From the NCBI GenBank assembly GCA_030280995.1, contig JASXTE010000015.1, positions 17,374,001 to 17,438,000 of the forward strand: 64,000 bases of DNA. Direction: 5' to 3'. The stretch is from Hemileia vastatrix (lineage: Eukaryota; Basidiomycota; Pucciniomycetes; Pucciniales; Zaghouaniaceae). Made by a program: the position numbers and the translations under genes. Positions 56,301 to 64,000 of this stretch are shown here, piece by piece. Each line of letters opens with the position of its first letter. The stretch's first letter is position 1. The notes below the pieces were generated by a model. That model ran no database searches, was not told the origin of the DNA, and saw only the letters and a list, made by a program, of their open reading frames with translations.

Positions 56301-57796
56301 AGGTGGATAAAGAGAAAGAGGTATTTTTGAATACGGTTTATGAAGGATACAAAGGTTCAGAAGAAAAACGTCAACATAGCTCGATTAAAGATTTATTTAG
56401 GGGTCAACGATTATTGGCTCATTCATGTGCAGGTGATATTGGTGATAGAGAAGTCCCTATTGATGTTATATTAATCGATTTTCAAGATGAAGTCTGGGGT
56501 CAGACTGGTTTTTATTTTTTGTTAGTCAAATATTTGTTGACTTTAGAGAGGCCAGAAGATTGTGAAGACGATGAATGGGCGGCTATCAAGAGGAAGTCAT
56601 CTACGTTTTACCTATCTGGTTGACGTTTAATGAGGAGAAGGTATCCAAATCCTCAAGTAGTTATAACTCAACAGAAGGGGCAAGAATTAGTTTTGAAATC
56701 ACTGCATGAAGATCTCTGGCATAGAGGCGTTGGAGAAACGTTTAGAAGAGTTTCTGATCAATTTTGGTGGCCTGGCATGAAGATGGCTGTTAAACAGTGG
56801 GTTCAGTCATGCGAAGAATGTCAAAGACAAAGTTATTTAAGGCCAAAAGAACCTGGACGCGCCACCGGTGAATATACGCTCTTTGGAAGAGTTAGTTTAG
56901 ATGCCGATCATATAAAAGAGGGATGGTATAAATATTTAATAGTGGCCAGAGATAATTTATCTGCTTGGGTAGAGGCAGCGCCTCTTATTAATTTAACTGC
57001 CAAAAATGTGGCAGAATTTTTTTTGAATAATTGGGTATATAGGTATGGGGTGATGAAGTTGGTAACGGTAGATGGAGGTCCTGAATTTGGGACAGAGTTT
57101 AAAGAGGCCGTATTGAAAGTTGGATCAAAGGTTAGGGTAGCAACCCCATATTATCCTGAAGCTGAAGGCATGGTTGAAAGAAGGCATCAAGTTATTAAGG
57201 ATGCTTTAGTTAAAATGTGTGGGACAAGTGCCGAAAAGTGGAGGCACTATTTACCTTTAGTTTTATTTGCTGATCAAATCACTGCCAAAAGGACGACCGG
57301 ATTTTCACCTTATGAACTTGTTTTTGGACAGAAAGCAGTTTTACCGGTTGATTTAGAAGCTGAATCATATCTTGGAGTTGACTGGGATACGGTCAAAAAT
57401 ACTGAAGAATTATTGTGTGCAAGAATGATGCAGCTAGAAAAGAAAGAAGAATATTTAGAAAAGGCATATTCACGGATGATGAAGATCCGAAATCAATCAG
57501 TCAGATATTGGGATAAGCGGTTGGCACATCGATTAAGGAAACCTTTGAACCCAGGTGATATTGTCCTGGTGTATAATAGGAGTTTGGAAAGTCAGTGGGG
57601 AAAGATGTTTGCAGATAGGTGGAATGGACCGTATAAAATCAAGGAGCAAGTTTCTGGCGGTTCATATGTGCTAGAAGAGTTGGATGGAGTAGTATTGAAG
57701 AAGAGGGTAGCGGCCAATCAAGTGAAACGGTTCTATCCTAGAGGCACCAGGAGTGCCGAAGTCTACCTCCGCAATGAGGATAAACTATCATATTGA
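53369..57796 (+). pseudogene. Pol of element D, two in-frame stops
   Basis: One frame of 1475 codons with TGA at 55577-55579 and 56621-56623. Order: spacer with six in-frame LQxExKL repeats (53646-54073), RT (GLGDIMGGYDEREL; intact FIDD at 55106-55114), RNase H (LAVDSS, LELCGVAKIL, QVDAKSL), an acidic linker with two further repeats, integrase zinc site (H-x4-H .. CEEC), core (SLDADH, TVDGGPEF, EGMVERRHQ), GPY/F-like end (WNGPYKIKEQVSGG), and a last stem-loop unit encoding YLRNEDKLSY before TGA 57794-57796. All catalytic residues I can place are present, so apart from the two stops pol looks young. No chromodomain. Confidence 0.88.
53646..54073 (+). repeat. Six coding stem-loop-TTAAACTG units in the D spacer
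   Basis: Units at 53646, 53750, 53796, 53900, 53945 and 54050: GACCTC or GGCCTC, loop CAGCAA or CAGCAT, GAGG, then TTAAACTGC or GTAAACTG. All are in the pol frame and encode LQ(Q/H)E(V/G)KL. They sit in a larger ~150-bp repeat (NSIRNLSISKTQKNNLCEN-like) present about three times. Confidence 0.85.
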
Positions 57797-58228
57797 TGAA
57801 ATTTTATGGATTCCTCTGCAATGAGGATAAACTATGATATCAACAAAATTTTATGAATACCTCCGCAACAAGGATAAACTATCTTCTTTTTTATCAAAAT
57901 ACTTTACTATCGTTACACTGTATATGGGCGAAGAAACTATGATGAAACTTAACGAAATTCAAGAAGCCATTCTTTGAAATTTTCCAAAAACTTAAAATTC
58001 TTAAAATATGGGTGAAGATAGTGTTGGAAAATTTTTAAAAATTTATTGGAAGAAGTGTTCACAGGGGAACCTTCTTAATTTAATATTGGCAAGTGTGGGG
58101 GTAATTGATGGGCTGGCTGCTCTATACACAATTACCCCATAATGTTCGTTTCTAAAATTTTCCCTGTTTCTAGTTGAATCCTGGCTTTGTCTTTTAATTA
58201 TAGGAAGTCCACTAAGACTATAAACTGG
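57766..58228 (+). repeat. Stem-loop units after D pol and conserved hairpin 1
   Basis: CCTC CGCAAT GAGG ATAAACTA at 57766 (the last pol codons), near-copies at 57813 and 57860, and GTCCACTAAGACTATAAACTGG at 58206. Between them, 58097-58138 is the hairpin GGGGTAATTG .. CAATTACCCC, the D version of the hairpin duplicated in C. Confidence 0.75.
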
Positions 58229-58355
58229 AACGAATCAAGAGACACCGCTCTCAACGCCGGATTCAAGATTCTTTTTATTTTATTTTGTTTTTGATTTTTT
58301 TATGTTAGATTGTGATTTCTTTTCTTTAATATATATTATGAATTATTGTAAAGGT

Positions 58356-58511
58356 GATGCTCACTGGTGGTCTCTAATCATTTTTATAAATTGGAGGGAG
58401 CCCACCCAGTGATCATCATTATAAAAATTATCTTCTAAAAACTTTCATTTATTTTCTTTCTTTTCAATTTCTCAAAATTGTGTAACCACATCAAGTTGCA
58501 CTTGGATGTGG
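58356..58511 (+). other. Conserved hairpins 2 and 3 of element D
   Basis: Hairpin 2 (58356-58414): GATGCTCACTGG with CCAGTGATCATC around ATCATTTTTA and GGAGGGAGCC. Hairpin 3 (58486-58511): CCACATC..GATGTGG. Order and spacing match element C (30597-30652, 30867-30892), though the sequence between is not conserved. Confidence 0.55.
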
Positions 58512-58664
58512 GTATGATGTTGAGGGTACGGCTCATCAAATGGCCAGGGGGCATCTTTTAAAATTTTTCCTTTTGAAATTTTTTTTATTATTACTTTTTT
58601 TATCTTTCTTTAAAAATTAAATTTTAACTTTTATTTCAAAACTATCTTTTCTAAATCTTTTATT

Positions 58665-58860
58665 TTAAACTAAAAACAAATTTTAAAAAAAATAAAATAA
58701 AATAAAATAAATAAATAAAAATAAAAAAATAAAAAATAAAAATAAAAAATAAATAAAAAAAATAAAAAATAAAAATAAAATTAAAATTAAATAAAAATAA
58801 AATAATTATAAAAAAAAAAATAATAAAAAATAATAAAATAAAAAAATTAATTAATTAAAT
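58665..58860 (+). repeat. AAAAT/AAATA low-complexity tract
   Basis: Almost only A and T, built from AAATAA, AATAAAAT and A runs, on the sense strand of D between the hairpins and the stem-loop array. Likely slippage product; no function assigned. Confidence 0.8.
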
Positions 58861-58990
58861 CAAAATTATTATATTTCTCAGTTTTATTTTTTTAGTTTTC
58901 ATTCTTTTTAGTTTTATTCATTTAGTTTAGACAGGAAACAGCGTCTAGGGGAACTCAATACCTATGAGATTTTACTTCAAGACATCTGTT

Positions 58991-59805
58991 AGTCCTCCAA
59001 GACTTTAAACTGGCTACTGTTCATAACATTCTTTAAGGTTTTTTATACATATTTTGGATCTGTTAGTCCTCCAAGACTTTAAACTGGCTACTGTTCAAGA
59101 CTTTCCTTAAGGGTTTTATACAAATTTTGGAGCTGTTAGTCCTCCAAGACTTTAAACTGGCTAATTTTCAAGAATGTCATTAAAGATTTTATATTGGAGC
59201 TGTTAGTCCTTCAAGACTTTAAACTGAATTTCAAGGATAATCAAGATTTTATGGATATTTTTGGAGACGGATTTTTTTTATATAAATCAAATGTTAGGTC
59301 CACCAAGACCTTAAACTGGAGTGTTATCAAATGTTAGGTCCACCAAGACCTTAAACTGGACTGTTATCAAGCTGTTGGGTCCACCATGACCTTAAACTGG
59401 ATTTATTATCGATCAAATGTTTGGTCCACCATGACTTTAAACTGGTAGTTCATTCATTGTTTAGTCCACTATGACTTTAAACTGGAAAAGTAATATCTGC
59501 AGGATAATTCAACAATTATTGGTCCACTATGGCCTTATACTGGATTACTTGTTGATCAAATGTTTGGTCCACTATGACATTAAACTGGATTATCAAATTT
59601 ATTCAATCTTTGGTCAAGCCTAGGCCTTATTTAGGAATATATCAAGATATTTATGCACTTAAATGATCTTTGGTCCACCAAGACCATAAACTGGCAATCG
59701 ATTATATGTTTGGTCTACAAAGACTTTAAATTGGAATGTCAATCTTGTTTGGATAACTCAATTCAATCTTTTAATTTATCACTGTCCACTAAGACTCTAA
59801 ACTGG
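58991..59805 (+). repeat. 3' array of stem-loop-TAAACTGG units, element D (14 units)
   Basis: Units at about 58991, 59064, 59137, 59204, 59297, 59337, 59378, 59423, 59463, 59521, 59566, 59672, 59712 and 59783; a decayed one at 59612. The first four have stem AGTC/GACT; several later ones have GGTC/GACC, mixed forms using a G-T pair. The loop is always 6 nt (CTCCAA, CACCAA, CACCAT, CACTAT). The tail TTAAACTGG is nearly constant. Spacers of 15-80 bp are unrelated. Confidence 0.88.
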
Positions 59806-60391
59806 TTATTCAATTATTTCTGGAATTGGGTGCTGATAAGCTTTAGGAGGTTAAAATTTTAGGTGGTGATGATGCTAATGAAAGCATAATGGTTAATTAG
59901 GTGAAATTTGTGGCGCTCTAACATGGTCTAAAGTTAAAATTATTATTGGAAGCCTGGCAAAAGTATTTTATGGGTTTGCTGTATAGCAAAGTTTGAAAAT
60001 TGTGATAAAGGAATCAGAAGTTAGGATGGTAGTTGGATTTTAGGGAATGATTTTTTTTAGTGCCTCAGTTTTAGGCCATTTTTGGTGTGAAGCTTGGAGG
60101 ACCTTATGGCGAGATTGGAATCATAGAGTTCGGCTCAGTGGGGGGCCCTATGAGGTTGGAATCAGGAGTATTCGGCTCATAGGAAGATCCACTCTCTCAA
60201 TGCTGTGACAAGAAGGAAGACTGGTATATGGGAGTCTGAAGGGATTCAAACCTTGCTCTCAGTAGTGGAATCATCACAAGATTTATATTATTTTATATTA
60301 TGTTATATCAAGCCAGAGAAGAAAGAAAACAACATTTATGTTGAAAGTTAAAGAAGACCAAGCAAAAACAAAATTTTATCAAGTTATACTG
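59806..60391. other. Non-coding part of D between the array and the antisense gene
   Basis: About 590 bp. Includes a GTTCGGCTCA / ATTCGGCTCA pair near 60130 and 60170. Probably the 3' untranslated region of the antisense gene; no other feature seen. Confidence 0.4.
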
Positions 60392-61083
60392 TTAGAAAAG
60401 ATAATTTCTTTGAAATTGTTCAACATCATTATCAAAGCTTTGCATTAAAATTCTTCTTTTCATGAGGTCTTCATGGTTATTAGCTGGAGTTTCTTGAAAA
60501 TAGGCCAGCATTTTTCGTTTCAACTCATTAGTAAAGTCAAGAAAAAGATAGCGATGAAAATTTGGATAATGATTGATATAGTCCATCTTCACTCTACCAA
60601 CATCATCAGTGTTGCTTATTTTGACAGCTAGAAGTTCAAATATGTTATTAAGTCATAGGTTTAGTCAATTTTGATTAAAAGTTTTTTTTAGTAAGATAAT
60701 AGGGTCTTACATTTAGAGCCAGGAAACATAGTCTCAGCAAAGTTGGTTGGGGGCACTGGCGTTATAGGATTAGGATCTTGTGAAGGCAAAATAAGGTTGG
60801 GATCCGCTGATGAAGATTGAACTTTTGAAGCTGCTTTTGATCTTATTTGTTTTAAGAAGACAGGAATTTTTGATCGCTTTTTAGAAGTTGAGGGATCAGG
60901 GAGAGCTGCTGGTCCTAAATATATGTTTGTTTTAGAAGGAACTAATGGCCGGTTACATTTGACTTTTTTCACACGGCATAAGTCGCAAGCTGTCCTGCCA
61001 GGAAGATTAGGGTTGGACATTAAACAAGGTACCTGGTATTGAGCGCAGAGTTCACATGGAGCGACAAGTTCTTTAGAAGACAT
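60392..61083 (-). CDS. Antisense Zn2Cys6 protein of element D (two exons, open)
   Basis: Minus strand, opposite to D gag-pol. Exon 1 61083-60711, intron 60710-60628 (GTAAGA..TTCTAG, 83 nt), exon 2 60627-60392. The joined frame is 203 codons with no internal stop, ending TAA. The N-terminus has six cysteines in exact Zn2Cys6 spacing CX2CX6CX12CX2CX6C (CELCAQYQVPC .. CDLCRVKKVKC), with the basic residues typical of Gal4-like clusters. Then come a Ser/Pro/Lys-rich linker and, in exon 2, a helical region (FLDFTNELKRKMLAYFQETP .. DNDVEQFQRNYLF). The start lies 123 bp from the 3' LTR. The layout (cluster, linker, intron, helical end) matches the antisense genes of E and F despite low sequence similarity. 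Likely a nuclear DNA-binding protein made from the element's own antisense promoter (inference). Confidence 0.8.
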
Positions 61084-61196
61084 ATTGATGAAGATGAATT
61101 TTATAGCTGATTAAAGAAGATGGTGGTTGAAGGTTAAAGATGAATATTGTGTTCGACCACTTATGCAAAGTTATAAGAATGGGGACATTCTCAATT

Positions 61197-61206
61197 GGAG
61201 GGAGGA
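61197..61206 (+). promoter_or_regulatory. Polypurine tract of element D
   Basis: GGAGGGAGGA directly before TGTGGTAGCC. It also lies in the upstream region of the antisense gene on the other strand. Confidence 0.85.
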
Positions 61207-62326
61207 TGTGGTAGCCTAAAGTTTAGTATGGCACCTAAGTACGTAAATGGAGTTATTACGGCATGCAAGATTGGAGTTATTATTTTTATACAAAAGGGTT
61301 TTATTTAATTTATTTGAGTTTTAAATATGAAGAAATTGGTCACGAGCAAATGCCTACACAAAAACAATTTATTTTACGGAGAAAACTTATTTTTACCATC
61401 TGAAAAAATTATAAATATCAAGTTGAGTCACTCAAGAACCTTGGGAAATTTTCCCAGAATTTTTACTATTTTTCTTATATTTTTAAATGAATTTTAAAGT
61501 TTTATAGAAATATTTACGTTTTCAGAAATTACTTAACTTTGATGAATTTTCACGGGGTAATTAGAGCTGTGCAGACTACAAAAATTAGTTGGTATGTAGA
61601 TGGGAAGTAGCTCTATAATGTGTAATTTTTCTAGATTTTTTATTATAGTTTTTAAGGTTCTAATTCAGTCCGGAGGTCCAGACAAACTCTGTACGGACTC
61701 CGCTTTGACTCCGTACGGACTCCGTACGGCCTCCGGATTGACTCTGGGAGAGCTCTGGAGGGGAAAACTTAGGCACGTGACTAGGAATACTTAAGCGCCT
61801 CTCAAACTCGAAATTGAGAGGGGGGACACAACATACAGCTTAATCATTAACCACCACGGTCTCATTTTTTATTACTCAACAAATTAAATAAATTTGTAAT
61901 ACCCTTATAACTCTATATTCTATATATAACATTTTAGAAATACTACTCAACAATTTAAATCACACTTCATACAGGGTATCTTTAGAAAGGTCTTCATCAC
62001 TGGGACTTGATTATTGCTGTCTCATAAAAATTCAAATTATTAAAAAAAACATAAAAGTCAATCTTTTCAGATCTTTCACTGGTACACCTTAATTGTTGTA
62101 ATCAGTATTTCTTTTCTCAACAGCCACAATCATTAAATCTCAATAAGCGTTAATTATTTAAGAGTTTCATTATTTTATCAATCAGAACCAAGTAGACTGG
62201 TTAGCTTAGTGATTTAGAATATCCATTTTGTTATTTTATTGGAAGGACGGGGTTTTCAGCTAAATCCACATATCTCCTCCGGATTCTGCTTACAGCAAGG
62301 CGACTGTAAGAGTTTACCTTACCATA
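61207..62326 (+). repeat. 3' LTR of element D
   Basis: Matches 49521-50629 over its whole length; ends CTTACCATA and is followed by CCGC (62327-62330). CCG/CGG cluster at 61668-61737. Confidence 0.93.
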
Positions 62327-62330
62327 CCGC

Positions 62331-64000
62331 TAGAGTAATTTTCCCAGCGCCTGGTCCATACTCCAATTTCTTCAAAAGAATGTCTCTCCCTACAATCCTT
62401 TTCAATAACTCAAATGACTCCTCGCATTCCTCCGTCCAATCCCATACAACATCTTTTCTTGTTAAGCGCCGTAAAGGTGAAGACAACAATGCAAAATCTT
62501 GAATAAACATTCTTACATAGGTACAGATGCCTAAAAAACCCCCAAACTTCCTTAGTATTTCTTGGTCTCGGCCACGTAAGTACCTTATTCCTCTGTTTCT
62601 CAGCAACAATTCTCCCTTCCTTGCATACCACATGTCCCACTATATCTAGCGCTGGAACACAACAAGCAAATTTGGACCCAGAAATCATTAATCCTGCCTC
62701 CTCTATCCTAAATAGCACTCTTTCCAGAGTAATCCCATATTCCCAAACAAACTTTCTAATATGCGGATTCTCTTCTAAAACTTCCCCATCATAATCACTG
62801 GCTGGTCCTTTTATACCGCCATCATCAATGAAAATTCCCACATGTTCTGGAATTTCATCATGCAATATCCACATCATCTGTGCTTGGTATACCGCCACAG
62901 AATTCGTTGTGCCTTGCGGTAACCTTGTCAACCTGAAGTGCCCCAGTGGTGTTTCAAACGTTGTCATGGGTCTGGATGATTTGTCCAATTCGCACTCATG
63001 GTATCCTCCCATAATATCACCTAATCCATAACATGCATGTCCCGCAAAAGAATCCACAAACTCCTCTGGCGTTGGTAGCATCCCTGCGTCCTTTACTGTA
63101 ACCTTGTTCATTTCCCTAAGATCATGAACAACCCTTAATTTACCATTATTTTTAACAAAGAAAAACACTGGACTTGAATAACTAGACATAGACTGTTCAT
63201 ACAAGCCAGACTTTAACCTTCCCCTAATTAATTCCGTATACTCTTCTCTTATGGCCGCTGGTATTGGAAAAGCCTTCTTCTGCCACGGCGCATGAGGTAT
63301 AACTGGAACAATATAAGGTTTACCATAAGAGTGTTTTAACATTCCTCTTTCCTCTTCTGAAAACGCAATAGCATTTTCCCTAAGAACCATAACATGTAAC
63401 AACAACTTCTTTTCTTCCTGCGATAACCAATCCTCTGGTCCAAAATTAACCATCTGAAGCCTTTCCATTGTAATCTTACCGATAGGCGCAAAATCAGGCA
63501 GAAACTTTGTTAAAGGGGTATCATAAGGATTCATAGACAACGCTGGCCTCTGAAAAGAAGGATTCAAATCAGGCATTGCTACATTCACTGGTTTAACCTT
63601 AAAAGCTACTGGTTTATACTTTGATGCAATATAACTCTTGCTGCTTTCTTCATTAATTAAAATAAAACCCTTTTTAATATAACTACGGGTTGCACCTAAA
63701 TACTGTTTTTGTCTTTTCTTTTTAATATAACTATAACAATATCAGTAATCAAGGAAATTAAAAAGCTTAGGTATAATACATTCTACAGTAGTATTCCCAA
63801 GACACCTATGAAGTACCGCTTTACATATCCCTTCTTGTTAGACTGACTGGTCACTATCCGGGTTCCTCTCATCCTGGGAGATAGTAACACCTAAAATGCC
63901 AGTCCCTAAAAAAATGTTGGCGCCTTCCTGGAGGTCACCCTATCTCATCATCTGAGACTTCCTCATAAAACTCTCTTTCATTCTCTAACCGCGCAGCTCC
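62331..64000 (-). pseudogene. Pol N-terminal half of element E (spacer, RT, start of RNase H)
   Basis: Minus strand from the right window edge. The end of the spacer after protease (EVSDDEIG region) is near 63930-64000. A linker with an in-frame TGA near 63750 follows, then the RT frame from about 63745 to 62540: PVNVAMPDLNPSFQRPALSM, LTRLPQGTTNSVAVYQAQM, GLGDIMGGYHECEL (degenerate copy of GDIMGGYDER) and FIDDGGIKGP. An extra base in a G/T run near 62540 shifts the frame. The other frame carries on FGGFLGICTYVRMF, RRLTRKDVVWDW and GKITLAV up to the D insertion. With 47502-49520 this forms one pol gene of the family seen in F. Confidence 0.85.

Larger units (their letters stand above)
49521..62326 (+). 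mobile_element. Ty3/Gypsy element D, full length, nested in element E
   Basis: 12.8 kb between LTRs 49521-50629 and 61207-62326, flanked by CCGC on both sides (49517-49520, 62327-62330). Order: primer binding site, gag-protease, pol, structured 3' region, stem-loop array, antisense Zn2Cys6 gene, polypurine tract. LTRs of the two ends are nearly identical apart from scattered changes and small indels, so D is the youngest of the nest. Gag and pol carry a few stops and one frameshift. Confidence 0.93.
43227..64000 (-). mobile_element. Ty3/Gypsy element E, interrupted by element D, 5' end outside window
   Basis: Minus-strand element inserted into F at 43226/43227. Left part 43227-49520: 3' LTR, two antisense genes, chromodomain-like frame and pol C-terminal half. 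Right part 62331-64000: pol N-terminal half. The two pol halves join at the RNase H motif KITLAVDSS once D (49521-62326) and one CCGC copy are removed. Gag, protease and the 5' LTR lie beyond position 64000. Confidence 0.9.

Noticed and set aside
58991..59805. Regularly repeated short units suggesting a CRISPR array
   Set aside because: Spacing is irregular, the repeats vary in sequence, the DNA is from a eukaryotic retrotransposon, and the same units occur in coding sequence. It is a structural repeat, not CRISPR.

Overview
This 64 kb window looks like a heterochromatin-like stretch of a fungal genome. It is AT-rich and almost entirely transposon, with no convincing single-copy host gene. 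The best guess is a basidiomycete, plausibly a rust fungus (Pucciniales). The reasons are Ty3/Gypsy elements with chromodomains, short GT-AG introns, element-encoded proteins with Zn2Cys6-type cysteine clusters (a fungal hallmark), a PIF/Harbinger transposase relic and a possible TET/JBP-like oxygenase relic. The species call is inference; the transposon content is read directly from the sequence.

Layout. (1) 1-6012: 3' part of a plus-strand chromovirus, family A, with a 1464-codon Gag-Pol frame and a 3' LTR; it abuts an oxygenase-like fragment. (2) 6013-11954: a G-rich minisatellite, a Harbinger transposase pseudogene, a degenerate coiled-coil gene and AT-rich repeats. (3) 12835-21320: a broken minus-strand chromovirus, family B, with two 772-bp LTRs. 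(4) 22261-32718: a complete but dead plus-strand Gypsy element, family C, with a 4-bp CCGG duplication, inserted into an older A-type LTR (32719-33966). (5) 34404-36508: a B-type LTR and a solo C LTR with an ACGT duplication. (6) 36509-64000: a three-level nest. Element F (minus) is interrupted by element E of the same family (minus), which is interrupted in its RNase H region by element D (plus, 49521-62326, duplication CCGC).

C, D, E and F belong to one distinctive clade. Their reverse transcriptase has GDIMGGYDER where most Gypsy elements have a DLxxGYHQI-like motif, and FIDD at the catalytic site. C and D have a tRNA-Lys-like primer binding site, and all four share a GGAGGGAGGA-type polypurine tract.

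The main discoveries proposed here concern that clade. First, D, E and F each carry spliced gene(s) on the strand opposite to gag-pol, starting 112-137 bp inside the 3' LTR and encoding a protein with an N-terminal Zn2Cys6-like cluster. Three of these genes are fully open although their host elements' pol frames are riddled with stops. Second, about 46 copies of a short unit (4-6 bp stem, 6-nt loop, then TAAACT) occur in all four elements, in coding linkers, at the pol stop and in long 3' arrays, and the stems covary. Third, the duplications are CpG-centred tetranucleotides. Fourth, several internal stops look like C-to-T transitions, consistent with methylation- or RIP-like decay.
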